The notes under the pieces: generated by a model | Database searches by the model: none | What the model was told of the DNA's origin: nothing | Seen by the model: only the letters and a program-made list of their open reading frames with translations | From: Asterias amurensis | Taxonomy: Eukaryota > Echinodermata > Asteroidea > Forcipulatida > Asteriidae | Assembly (NCBI RefSeq): GCF_032118995.1 | Contig: NC_092657.1 | Coordinates: 6,340,391 to 6,404,390 of the forward strand | Direction of reading: 5' to 3' | Length of the DNA stretch: 64,000 bases | Translations under genes and position numbers: made by a program | Shown here: positions 23,801-36,502 of the stretch, piece after piece | Position numbering within the stretch: the stretch's first letter is position 1 | Layout of the letters: every line of letters starts with the position of its first letter

Positions 23801-24633
23801 GCTAGACAGACGTACCTCAACCAATAACAGCTCCAGATCATTACGCTCGAAATCTTGCCTTCTACGGCATACAAAGTTATTGTGACAGCCTAGAAGTACA
23901 CGTCCTCCTCCGCGTCTGTTTACTCTGTCATTACGAAAGATGGTGTAGTTGGGGATATTTAACTCGGAATCCATCACATCAGTAGTGAGCCAAGTTTCAG
24001 TTAAAGCAAAGAAGTTGTAAAAGCCACCAGGTTGCAAATGAGCAACCAAGGAAGTGTGGAAAGAGTCAAGCTTATTTTTCAAACTTCTTTTATTTTGTAT
24101 GTACATCCATCTGGCATGTTGTATTTGGAGGGCTCCGGGTGAAGGTGTTTGTAGATGACTCATCAGATGGTGCTTCAGGTCCTGGATTAAGCTCGATGTC
24201 ACCAGAAAGAATAATGTTGAAGCGTGCAGTGGAGTTTGCATAATAGAGTGTACTGGAGAGCTTAATGTTGTACTTCACCCATTGATGAGTGGAGCTTGGT
24301 ACAACATAGCAGGATGATGACAAAGAAGGTGGCCTAGCAAGACTCCATGCTCCTGCATGACAATGCAGTTTCTCAGGCATGAAGAGCAGCTTGGGGAGTT
24401 GGATTTCATTTTATTGACCAGATTGATCAAAAACTTTCTGGAAAACACTGGAAATCTGAAAAGTGTTGACATGAAACTGATGATGAAATACACCAAAGTT
24501 GTCAGCAAGGGAACCTCTATCAAATGAAGTAAAATTCAAACAGGTTAGAGTGCTCAGAACTACCCAAAAGAGCAAACGAGTGAGAGCACAACGTGAAGCT
24601 TGTTGACTGGTCGCCATCATAGAAGCCATCATC
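20879..24633 (-). mobile_element. CR1-like LINE with 2A motif, inserted antisense in sulfotransferase copy B
   Basis: About 3.75 kb APE-type LINE read on the minus strand. 24411-24630: start MMATSQQ... with a signal-peptide-like LLFWVVLSTLACLNF-type core. 24177-24203: 2A-like GDIELNPGP. 23492-24170: endonuclease with LTETWL, GVFYRPPNS, AGDFNLP and RGDNILDLALT. 22256-22846: RT fingers and palm (SGSDNV, NYRPISLI, DFSKAFDRVNH). 21258-22232: GIPQGSILGPLLF, the catalytic box as YADG in place of YADD, and the C-terminal domain. Four frameshifts (about 24110, 23470, 22860, 22250), one in-frame stop (24411) and the D-to-G change show it is dead. Deleting it restores the sulfotransferase reading frame exactly, with no target-site duplication visible. 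The 3' end is an AT-rich (TA)n tail. Confidence 0.87.
24177..24203 (-). other. 2A-like ribosome-skipping motif in the LINE
   Basis: Reads G-D-I-E-L-N-P-G-P and fits the D(V/I)ExNPGP consensus of 2A peptides, at which the ribosome omits the Gly-Pro bond. It lies upstream of the endonuclease and downstream of a hydrophobic N-terminus, the architecture reported for echinoderm CR1-type LINEs. Activity here is inferred. Confidence 0.75.
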
Positions 24634-26750
24634 TGAATACATTCAGACAAAGTTGGGTATACAAAAGAAAGTGTCGTTCCCGTCGAGAAAAAACCGTCTT
24701 CCGTATAACAGTTCAGACAAATTTGATAACTACATGAGTCAGTTAAGTCAAGACTGCCCCCTTAAGTCAAGACTGCCCCCTTAAAGGCAGTGGACACTAT
24801 TGGTAATTACTCCAAATAATTATTAGCATAAACCTTACTTGGTAACGGGTAAATTGGAAGATAGTATAACACATGGATAAATCTGAAAAGTGTTGACATG
24901 AAACTGATGATGAAATACACCAAAGTTGTCAGCAAGGGAACCTCTATCACATGAAGTAAAATTCAAACAGGCTAGAGTGCTCAGAACTACCCAAAAGAGC
25001 AAAAGAGTGAGAGCACAACGTGAAGCTTGTTGACTGGTCGCCATCATAGAAGCCATCATCTGAATACATTCAGACAAAGTTGGGTATACAAAAGAAAGTG
25101 TCGTTCCCGTCGAGAAAAAACAGTCTTCCGTATAACAGTTCAGACAAATTTGATAACTACATGAGTCAGTTAAGTCAAGACTGCCCCCTTAAGTCAAGAC
25201 TGCCCCCATAAACCTTACTTGGTAACGGGTAAATTGGAAGATAGTATAACACATGGATAAATCTTAAAAAGTGTTGACATGAAACTGATGATGAAATACA
25301 CCAAAGTTGTCAGCAAGGGAACCTCTATCACATGAAGTAAAATTCAAACAGGCTAGAGTGCTCAGAACTACCCAAAAGAGCAAAAGAGTGAGAGCACAAC
25401 GTGAAGCTTGTTGACTGGTCGCCATCATAGAAGCCATCATCTGAATACATTCAGACAAAGTTGGGTATACAAAAGAAAGTGTCGTTCCCGTCGAGAAAAA
25501 ACAGTCTTCCGTATAACAGTTCAGACAAATTTGATAACTACATGAGTCAGTTAAGTCAAGACTGCCCCCTTAAGTCAAGACTGCCCCCATAAACCTTACT
25601 TGGTAACGGGTAAATTGGAAGATAGTATAACACATGGATAAATCTAAAAAAGTGTTGACATGAAACTGATGATGAAATACACCAAAGTTGTCAGCAAGGG
25701 AACCTCTATCACATGAAGTAAAATTCAAACAGGCTAGAGTGCTCAGAACTACCCAAAAGAGCAAAAGAGTGAGAGCACAACGTGAAGCTTGTTGACTGGT
25801 CGCCATCATAGAAGCCATCATCTGAATACATTCAGACAAAGTTGGGTATACAAAAGAAAGTGTCGTTCCCGTCGAGAAAAAACAGTCTTCCGTATAACAG
25901 TTCAGACAAATTTGATAACTACATGAGTCAGTTAAGTCAAGACTGCCCCCTTAAGTCAAGACTGCCCCCATAAACCTTACTTGGTAACGGGTAAATTGGA
26001 AGATAGTATAACACATGGATAAATCTAAAAAAGTGTTGACATGAAACTGATGATGAAATACACCAAAGTTGTCAGCAAGGGAACCTCTATCACATGAAGT
26101 AAAATTCAAACAGGCTAGAGTGCTCAGAACTACCCAAAAGAGCAAAAGAGTGAGAGCACAACGTGAAGCTTGTTGACTGGTCGCCATCATAGAAGCCATC
26201 ATCTGAATACATTCAGACAAAGTTGGGTATACAAAAGAAAGCGTCGTTCCCGTCGAGAAAAAACAGTCTTCCGTATAACAGTTCAGACAAATTTGATAAC
26301 TACATGAGTCAGTTAAGTCAAGACTGCCCCCTTAAGTCAAGACTGCCCCCTTAAAGGCAGTGGACACTATTGGTAATTACTCCAAATAATTATTAGCATA
26401 AACCTTACTTGGTAACGGGTAAATTGGAAGATAGTATAACACATGGATAAATCTGAAAAGTGTTGACATGAAACTGATGATGAAATACACCAAAGTTGTC
26501 AGCAAGGGAACCTCTATCACATGAAGTAAAATTCAAACAGGCTAGAGTGCTCAGAACTACCCAAAAGAGCAAACGAGTGAGAGCACAACGTGAAGCTTGT
26601 TGACTGGTCGCCATCATAGAAGCCATCATCTGAATACATTCAGACAAAGTTGGGTATACAAAAGAAAGTGTCGTTCCCGTCGAGAAAAACCAGTCTTCCG
26701 TATAACAGTTCAGACAAATTTGATAACTACATGAGTCAGTTAAGTCTCGT
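24453..26750. repeat. Sub-repeat array (381/427 bp units), leading block
   Basis: Phase marks recur at 24650, 25077, 25458, 25839, 26220 and 26647, giving periods 427, 381, 381, 381, 427. Each unit is LINE 5' end (~190 bp, antisense) + sulfotransferase 3' coding fragment (~120 bp) + a doubled AAGTCAAGACTGCCCCC + an F1-derived fragment (ATAAACCTTACTTGG...). The 427 bp form keeps 47 more bases of F1 left terminus (AAAGGCAGTGGACACTATTG...). The short form has lost them between flanking C-runs. The last three units match the end of the 1,923 bp unit, so this block ends in a truncated higher-order unit. Confidence 0.93.
24634..24760 (+). pseudogene. 3' remnant of sulfotransferase copy B
   Basis: Continues the exon from SEYIQTKLGIQKK to MSQLSQ after the LINE, then diverges into AAGACTGCCCCC direct repeats and a MITE fragment instead of the normal last helix. 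This fragment, with ~190 bp of adjacent LINE 5' end, is the founder of the sub-repeat. Confidence 0.85.
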
Positions 26751-26888
26751 GCGCCCATAGCCTCATTTTGGGTTAGAATTATGACGTCATGCATAAATAT
26801 TAAGAGAGGCGTATTAACAACATTACCAATGATGTATTCATCGAAGTAAACTGTATTCGTTTGTGTCGTTATTTTTATGCTACAAAAG

Positions 26889-27515
26889 GCTGGATGCACC
26901 AACTGGAAGACAGTATTAATGGTGATGGATGGATATCGGAATAGAACGGACGATATCACAGGACCAATGGCCCACGATTACTACGAGAAAAGGAGACTCA
27001 GCTCTTACAACCAAACGGAGCAAAAATACCGTCTGGAAACCTACACCAAGTTCACCGTCACACGGCATCCATTTGAACGTGCTCTATCAGCGTACGGAAA
27101 CAAGTTCGCAAACATGAACGTTTACAGAGGTTATCCGCCCTACCAAAAACTTGCCAGGTCTATCATGAAGAAGTTCAGGAAAAATGCAACGCCCGTGCAG
27201 CTGAAGACTGGCGAGAATATTACGTGGGTTGAGTGGGTTTCGTACCTCACTAAATCTCGCCCGGAAGAGTTTGACGTGCACTGGATGGAGTACTTTCAAC
27301 TATGTTCTCCGTGCAAAATAAACTACGACTACATTGGCAAATTGGACACCATTTCAGATGATTCTGAATACATTCAGACAAAGTTGGGTATACAAAAGAA
27401 AGTGTCGTTCCCGTCGAGAAAAACCAGTCTTCCGTATAACAGTTCAGACAAATTTGATAACTACATGAGTCAGTTAAGTCAAGACTGCCCCCTTAAGTCA
27501 AGACTGCCCCCATAA
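26889..27515 (+). pseudogene. Array copy 1 of sulfotransferase terminal exon
   Basis: Q-type copy (LQK, NWKT, NMNVYRG, SIMKK). Open from the acceptor through both PAPS motifs to MSQLSQ, then replaced by the array-specific tail DCPLKSRLPP and stop. It lacks the last ~20-25 residues including the YRLDFELFGY helix. There is no upstream exon within the unit. Confidence 0.85.
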
Positions 27516-28811
27516 ACCTTACTTGGTAACGGGTAAATTGGAAGATAGTATAACACATGGATAAATCTAAAAAAGTGTTGACATGAAACTGATGATGAAA
27601 TACACCAAAGTTGTCAGCAAGGGAACCTCTATCACATGAAGTAAAATTCAAACAGGCTAGAGTGCTCAGAACTACCCAAAAGAGCAAAAGAGTGAGAGCA
27701 CAACGTGAAGCTTGTTGACTGGTCGCCATCATAGAAGCCATCATCTGAATACATTCAGACAAAGTTGGGTATACAAAAGAAAGTGTCGTTCCCGTCGAGA
27801 AAAAACAGTCTTCCGTATAACAGTTCAGACAAATTTGATAACTACATGAGTCAGTTAAGTCAAGACTGCCCCCTTAAGTCAAGACTGCCCCCATAAACCT
27901 TACTTGGTAACGGGTAAATTGGAAGATAGTATAACACATGGATAAATCTAAAAAAGTGTTGACATGAAACTGATGATGAAATACACCAAAGTTGTCAGCA
28001 AGGGAACCTCTATCACATGAAGTAAAATTCAAACAGGCTAGAGTGCTCAGAACTACCCAAAAGAGCAAAAGAGTGAGAGCACAACGTGAAGCTTGTTGAC
28101 TGGTCGCCATCATAGAAGCCATCATCTGAATACATTCAGACAAAGTTGGGTATACAAAAGAAAGCGTCGTTCCCGTCGAGAAAAAACAGTCTTCCGTATA
28201 ACAGTTCAGACAAATTTGATAACTACATGAGTCAGTTAAGTCAAGACTGCCCCCTTAAGTCAAGACTGCCCCCTTAAAGGCAGTGGACACTATTGGTAAT
28301 TACTCCAAATAATTATTAGCATAAACCTTACTTGGTAACGGGTAAATTGGAAGATAGTATAACACATGGATAAATCTGAAAAGTGTTGACATGAAACTGA
28401 TGATGAAATACACCAAAGTTGTCAGCAAGGGAACCTCTATCACATGAAGTAAAATTCAAACAGGCTAAAGTGCTCAGAACTACCCAAAAGAGCAAACGAG
28501 TGAGAGCACAACGTGAAGCTTGTTGACTGGTCGCCATCATAGAAGCCATCATCTGAATACATTCAGACAAAGTTGGGTATACAAAAGAAAGTGTCGTTCC
28601 CGTCGAGAAAAACCAGTCTTCCGTATAACAGTTCAGACAAATTTGATAACTACATGAGTCAGTTAAGTCTCGTGCGCCCATAGCCTCATTTTGGGTTAGA
28701 ATTATGACGTCATGCATAAATATTAAGAGAGGCGTATTAACAACATTACCAATGATGTATTCATCGAAGTAAACTGTATTCGTTTGTGTCGTTATTTTTA
28801 TGCTACAAAAG

Positions 28812-29438
28812 GCTGGATGCACCAACTGGAAGACAGTATTAATGGTGATGGATGGATATCGGAATAGAACGGACGATATCACAGGACCAATGGCCCACGA
28901 TTACTACGAGAAAAGGAGACTCAGCTCTTACAACCAAACGGAGCAAAAATACCGTCTGGAAACCTACACCAAGTTCACCGTCACACGGCATCCATTTGAA
29001 CGTGCTCTATCAGCGTACGGAAACAAGTTCGCAAACATGAACGTTTACAGAGGTTATCCGCCCTACCAAAAACTTGCCAGGTCTATCATGAAGAAGTTCA
29101 GGAAAAATGCAACGCCCGTGCAGCTGAAGACTGGCGAGAATATTACGTGGGTTGAGTGGGTTTCGTACCTCACTAAATCTCGCCCGGAAGAGTTTGACGT
29201 GCACTGGATGGAGTACTTTCAACTATGTTCTCCGTGCAAAATAAACTACGACTACATTGGCAAATTGGACACCATTTCAGATGATTCTGAATACATTCAG
29301 ACAAAGTTGGGTATACAAAAGAAAGTGTCGTTCCCGTCGAGAAAAACCAGTCTTCCGTATAACAGTTCAGACAAATTTGATAACTACATGAGTCAGTTAA
29401 GTCAAGACTGCCCCCTTAAGTCAAGACTGCCCCCATAA
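28812..29438 (+). pseudogene. Array copy 2 of sulfotransferase terminal exon
   Basis: Q-type, same predicted protein as copy 1. The sub-repeat preceding it has a private GGCTAAAG change near 28467. Confidence 0.85.
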
Positions 29439-30734
29439 ACCTTACTTGGTAACGGGTAAATTGGAAGATAGTATAACACATGGATAAATCTAAAAAAGTG
29501 TTGACATGAAACTGATGATGAAATACACCAAAGTTGTCAGCAAGGGAACCTCTATCACATGAAGTAAAATTCAAACAGGCTAGAGTGCTCAGAACTACCC
29601 AAAAGAGCAAAAGAGTGAGAGCACAACGTGAAGCTTGTTGACTGGTCGCCATCATAGAAGCCATCATCTGAATACATTCAGACAAAGTTGGGTATACAAA
29701 AGAAAGTGTCGTTCCCGTCGAGAAAAAACAGTCTTCCGTATAACAGTTCAGACAAATTTGATAACTACATGAGTCAGTTAAGTCAAGACTGCCCCCTTAA
29801 GTCAAGACTGCCCCCATAAACCTTACTTGGTAACGGGTAAATTGGAAGATAGTATAACACATGGATAAATCTAAAAAAGTGTTGACATGAAACTGATGAT
29901 GAAATACACCAAAGTTGTCAGCAAGGGAACCTCTATCACATGAAGTAAAATTCAAACAGGCTAGAGTGCTCAGAACTACCCAAAAGAGCAAAAGAGTGAG
30001 AGCACAACGTGAAGCTTGTTGACTGGTCGCCATCATAGAAGCCATCATCTGAATACATTCAGACAAAGTTGGGTATACAAAAGAAAGCGTCGTTCCCGTC
30101 GAGAAAAAACAGTCTTCCGTATAACAGTTCAGACAAATTTGATAACTACATGAGTCAGTTAAGTCAAGACTGCCCCCTTAAGTCAAGACTGCCCCCTTAA
30201 AGGCAGTGGACACTATTGGTAATTACTCCAAATAATTATTAGCATAAACCTTACTTGGTAACGGGTAAATTGGAAGATAGTATAACACATGGATAAATCT
30301 GAAAAGTGTTGACATGAAACTGATGATGAAATACACCAAAGTTGTCAGCAAGGGAACCTCTATCACATGAAGTAAAATTCAAACAGGCTAGAGTGCTCAG
30401 AACTACCCAAAAGAGCAAACGAGTGAGAGCACAACGTGAAGCTTGTTGACTGGTCGCCATCATAGAAGCCATCATCTGAATACATTCAGACAAAGTTGGG
30501 TATACAAAAGAAAGTGTCGTTCCCGTCGAGAAAAACCAGTCTTCCGTATAACAGTTCAGACAAATTTGATAACTACATGAGTCAGTTAAGTCTCGTGCGC
30601 CCATAGCCTCATTTTGGGTTAGAATTATGACGTCATGCATAAATATTAAGAGAGGCGTATTAACAACATTACCAATGATGTATTCATCGAAGTAAACTGT
30701 ATTCGTTTGTGTCGTTATTTTTATGCTACAAAAG

Positions 30735-31361
30735 GCTGGATGCACCAACTGGAAGACAGTATTAATGGTGATGGATGGATATCGGAATAGAACGGACGAT
30801 ATCACAGGACCAATGGCCCACGATTACTACGAGAAAAGGAGACTCAGCTCTTACAACCAAACGGAGCAAAAATACCGTCTGGAAACCTACACCAAGTTCA
30901 CCGTCACACGGCATCCATTTGAACGTGCTCTATCAGCGTACGGAAACAAGTTCGCAAACATGAACGTTTACAGAGGTTATCCGCCCTACCAAAAACTTGC
31001 CAGGTCTATCATGAAGAAGTTCAGGAAAAATGCAACGCCCGTGCAGCTGAAGACTGGCGAGAATATTACGTGGGTTGAGTGGGTTTCGTACCTCACTAAA
31101 TCTCGCCCGGAAGAGTTTGACGTGCACTGGATGGAGTACTTTCAACTATGTTCTCCGTGCAAAATAAACTACGACTACATTGGCAAATTGGACACCATTT
31201 CAGATGATTCTGAATACATTCAGACAAAGTTGGGTATACAAAAGAAAGTGTCGTTCCCGTCGAGAAAAACCAGTCTTCCGTATAACAGTTCAGACAAATT
31301 TGATAACTACATGAGTCAGTTAAGTCAAGACTGCCCCCTTAAGTCAAGACTGCCCCCATAA
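30735..31361 (+). pseudogene. Array copy 3 of sulfotransferase terminal exon
   Basis: Q-type, same predicted protein as copies 1 and 2, with the DCPLKSRLPP tail. Confidence 0.85.
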
Positions 31362-32657
31362 ACCTTACTTGGTAACGGGTAAATTGGAAGATAGTATAAC
31401 ACATGGATAAATCTAAAAAAGTGTTGACATGAAACTGATGATGAAATACACCAAAGTTGTCAGCAAGGGAACCTCTATCACATGAAGTAAAATTCAAACA
31501 GGCTAGAGTGCTCAGAACTACCCAAAAGAGCAAAAGAGTGAGAGCACAACGTGAAGCTTGTTGACTGGTCGCCATCATAGAAGCCATCATCTGAATACAT
31601 TCAGACAAAGTTGGGTATACAAAAGAAAGTGTCGTTCCCGTCGAGAAAAAACAGTCTTCCGTATAACAGTTCAGACAAATTTGATAACTACATGAGTCAG
31701 TTAAGTCAAGACTGCCCCCTTAAGTCAAGACTGCCCCCATAAACCTTACTTGGTAACGGGTAAATTGGAAGATAGTATAACACATGGATAAATCTAAAAA
31801 AGTGTTGACATGAAACTGATGATGAAATACACCAAAGTTGTCAGCAAGGGAACCTCTATCACATGAAGTAAAATTCAAACAGGCTAGAGTGCTCAGAACT
31901 ACCCAAAAGAGCAAAAGAGTGAGAGCACAACGTGAAGCTTGTTGACTGGTCGCCATCATAGAAGCCATCATCTGAATACATTCAGACAAAGTTGGGTATA
32001 CAAAAGAAAGCGTCGTTCCCGTCGAGAAAAAACAGTCTTCCGTATAACAGTTCAGACAAATTTGATAACTACATGAGTCAGTTAAGTCAAGACTGCCCCC
32101 TTAAGTCAAGACTGCCCCCTTAAAGGCAGTGGACACTATTGGTAATTACTCCAAATAATTATTAGCATAAACCTTACTTGGTAACGGGTAAATTGGAAGA
32201 TAGTATAACACATGGATAAATCTGAAAAGTGTTGACATGAAACTGATGATGAAATACACCAAAGTTGTCAGCAAGGGAACCTCTATCACATGAAGTAAAA
32301 TTCAAACAGGCTAGAGTGCTCAGAACTACCCAAAAGAGCAAACGAGTGAGAGCACAACGTGAAGCTTGTTGACTGGTCGCCATCATAGAAGCCATCATCT
32401 GAATACATTCAGACAAAGTTGGGTATACAAAAGAAAGTGTCGTTCCCGTCGAGAAAAACCAGTCTTCCGTATAACAGTTCAGACAAATTTGATAACTACA
32501 TGAGTCAGTTAAGTCTCGTGCGCCCATAGCCTCATTTTGGGTTAGAATTATGACGTCATGCATAAATATTAAGAGAGGCGTATTAACAACATTATCAATG
32601 ATGTATTCATCGAAGTAAACTGTATTCGTTTGTGTCGTTATTTTTATGCTACACAAG

Positions 32658-33284
32658 GCTGGATGCACCAACTGGAAGGCAGTATTAATGGTGATGGATG
32701 GATATCGGAATAGAACGGACGATATCACAGGACCAATGGCCCACGATTACTACGAGAAAAGGAGACTCAGCTTTTACAACCAAACGGAGCAAAAATACCG
32801 TCTGGAAACCTACACCAAGTTCACCGTCACACGGCATCCATTTGAACGTGCTCTATCAGCGTACGGAAACAAGTTCGCAAACATTGACGTTTACAGAGGG
32901 TATCCGCCCTACCAAAAACTTGCCAGGTCTATCACGAAGAAGTTCAGGAAAAATGCAACGCCCGTGCAGCTGAAGACTGGCGAGAATATTACGTGGGTTG
33001 AGTGGGTTTCGTACCTCACTAAATCTCGCCCGGAAGAGTTTGACGTGCACTGGATGGAGTACTTTCAACTATGTTCTCCGTGCAAAATAAACTACGACTA
33101 CATTGGCAAATTGGACACCATTTCAGATGATTCTGAATACATTCAGACAAAGTTGGGTATACAAAAGAAAGTGTCGTTCCCGTCGAGAAAAACCAGTCTT
33201 CCGTATAACAGTTCAGACAAATTTGATAACTACATGAGTCAGTTAAGTCAAGACTGCCCCCTTAAGTCAAGACTGCCCCCATAA
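32658..33284 (+). pseudogene. Array copy 4 of sulfotransferase terminal exon (H-type)
   Basis: H-type: LHK, NWKA, LSFYNQ, NIDVYRG, SITKK. It shares these differences with the LINE-split copy B but has the array tail, indicating sequence exchange between copy B and the array. Confidence 0.85.
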
Positions 33285-34579
33285 ACCTTACTTGGTAACG
33301 GGTAAATTGGAAGATAGTATAACACATGGATAAATCTAAAAAAGTGTTGACATGAAACTGATGATGAAATACACCAAAGTTGTCAGCAAGGGAACCTCTA
33401 TCACATGAAGTAAAATTCAAACAGGCTAGAGTGCTCAGAACTACCCAAAAGAGCAAAAGAGTGAGAGCACAACGTGAAGCTTGTTGACTGGTCGCCATCA
33501 TAGAAGCCATCATCTGAATACATTCAGACAAAGTTGGGTATACAAAAGAAAGTGTCGTTCCCGTCGAGAAAAAACAGTCTTCCGTATAACAGTTCAGACA
33601 AATTTGATAACTACATGAGTCAGTTAAGTCAAGACTGCCCCCTTAAGTCAAGACTGCCCCCATAAACCTTACTTGGTAACGGGTAAATTGGAAGATAGTA
33701 TAACACATGGATAAATCTAAAAAAGTGTTGACATGAAACTGATGATGAAATACACCAAAGTTGTCAGCAAGGGAACCTCTATCACATGAAGTAAAATTCA
33801 AACAGGCTAGAGTGCTCAGAACTACCCAAAAGAGCAAAAGAGTGAGAGCACAACGTGAAGCTTGTTGACTGGTCGCCATCATAGAAGCCATCATCTGAAT
33901 ACATTCAGACAAAGTTGGGTATACAAAAGAAAGCGTCGTTCCCGTCGAGAAAAAACAGTCTTCCGTATAACAGTTCAGACAAATTTGATAACTACATGAG
34001 TCAGTTAAGTCAAGACTGCCCCTTAAGTCAAGACTGCCCCCTTAAAGGCAGTGGACACTATTGGTAATTACTCCAAATAATTATTAGCATAAACCTTACT
34101 TGGTAACGGGTAAATTGGAAGATAGTATAACACATGGATAAATCTGAAAAGTGTTGACATGAAACTGATGATGAAATACACCAAAGTTGTCAGCAAGGGA
34201 ACCTCTATCACATGAAGTAAAATTCAAACAGGCTAGAGTGCTCAGAACTACCCAAAAGAGCAAACGAGTGAGAGCACAACGTGAAGCTTGTTGACTGGTC
34301 GCCATCATAGAAGCCATCATCTGAATACATTCAGACAAAGTTGGGTATACAAAAGAAAGTGTCGTTCCCGTCGAGAAAAACCAGTCTTCCGTATAACAGT
34401 TCAGACAAATTTGATAACTACATGAGTCAGTTAAGTCTCGTGCGCCCATAGCCTCATTTTGGGTTAGAATTATGACGTCATGCATAAATATTAAGAGAGG
34501 CGTATTAACAACATTACCAATGATGTATTCATCGAAGTAAACTGTATTCGTTTGTGTCGTTATTTTTATGCTACAAAAG

Positions 34580-35206
34580 GCTGGATGCACCAACTGGAAG
34601 ACAGTATTAATGGTGATGGATGGATATCGGAATAGAACGGACGATATCACAGGACCAATGGCCCACGATTACTACGAGAAAAGGAGACTCAGCTCTTACA
34701 ACCAAACGGAGCAAAAATACCGTCTGGAAACCTACACCAAGTTCACCGTCACACGGCATCCATTTGAACGTGCTCTATCAGCGTACGGAAACAAGTTCGC
34801 AAACATGAACGTTTACAGAGGTTATCCGCCCTACCAAAAACTTGCCAGGTCTATCATGAAGAAGTTCAGGAAAAATGCAACGCCCGTGCAGCTGAAGACT
34901 GGCGAGAATATTACGTGGGTTGAGTGGGTTTCGTACCTCACTAAATCTCGCCCGGAAGAGTTTGACGTGCACTGGATGGAGTACTTTCAACTATGTTCTC
35001 CGTGCAAAATAAACTACGACTACATTGGCAAATTGGACACCATTTCAGATGATTCTGAATACATTCAGACAAAGTTGGGTATACAAAAGAAAGTGTCGTT
35101 CCCGTCGAGAAAAACCAGTCTTCCGTATAACAGTTCAGACAAATTTGATAACTACATGAGTCAGTTAAGTCAAGACTGCCCCCTTAAGTCAAGACTGCCC
35201 CCATAA
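34580..35206 (+). pseudogene. Array copy 5 of sulfotransferase terminal exon
   Basis: Q-type; its 3' sub-repeat carries AAACCCTACTTGG instead of AAACCTTACTTGG, a mark shared with copies 7 and 8. Confidence 0.85.
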
Positions 35207-36502
35207 ACCCTACTTGGTAACGGGTAAATTGGAAGATAGTATAACACATGGATAAATCTAAAAAAGTGTTGACATGAAACTGATGATGAAATACACCAAA
35301 GTTGTCAGCAAGGGAACCTCTATCACATGAAGTAAAATTCAAACAGGCTAGAGTGCTCAGAACTACCCAAAAGAGCAAAAGAGTGAGAGCACAACGTGAA
35401 GCTTGTTGACTGGTCGCCATCATAGAAGCCATCATCTGAATACATTCAGACAAAGTTGGGTATACAAAAGAAAGTGTCGTTCCCGTCGAGAAAAAACAGT
35501 CTTCCGTATAACAGTTCAGACAAATTTGATAACTACATGAGTCAGTTAAGTCAAGACTGCCCCCTTAAGTCAAGACTGCCCCCATAAACCTTACTTGGTA
35601 ACGGGTAAATTGGAAGATAGTATAACACATGGATAAATCTAAAAAAGTGTTGACATGAAACTGATGATGAAATACACCAAAGTTGTCAGCAAGGGAACCT
35701 CTATCACATGAAGTAAAATTCAAACAGGCTAGAGTGCTCAGAACTACCCAAAAGAGCAAAAGAGTGAGAGCACAACGTGAAGCTTGTTGACTGGTCGCCA
35801 TCATAGAAGCCATCATCTGAATACATTCAGACAAAGTTGGGTATACAAAAGAAAGCGTCGTTCCCGTCGAGAAAAAACAGTCTTCCGTATAACAGTTCAG
35901 ACAAATTTGATAACTACATGAGTCAGTTAAGTCAAGACTGCCCCCTTAAGTCAAGACTGCCCCCTTAAAGGCAGTGGACACTATTGGTAATTACTCCAAA
36001 TAATTATTAGCATAAACCTTACTTGGTAACGGGTAAATTGGAAGATAGTATAACACATGGATAAATCTGAAAAGTGTTGACATGAAACTGATGATGAAAT
36101 ACACCAAAGTTGTCAGCAAGGGAACCTCTATCACATGAAGTAAAATTCAAACAGGCTAGAGTGCTCAGAACTACCCAAAAGAGCAAACGAGTGAGAGCAC
36201 AACGTGAAGCTTGTTGACTGGTCGCCATCATAGAAGCCATCATCTGAATACATTCAGACAAAGTTGGGTATACAAAAGAAAGTGTCGTTCCCGTCGAGAA
36301 AAACCAGTCTTCCGTATAACAGTTCAGACAAATTTGATAACTACATGAGTCAGTTAAGTCTCGTGCGCCCATAGCCTCATTTTGGGTTAGAATTATGACG
36401 TCATGCATAAATATTAAGAGAGGCGTATTAACAACATTATCAATGATGTATTCATCGAAGTAAACTGTATTCGTTTGTGTCGTTATTTTTATGCTACACA
36501 AG

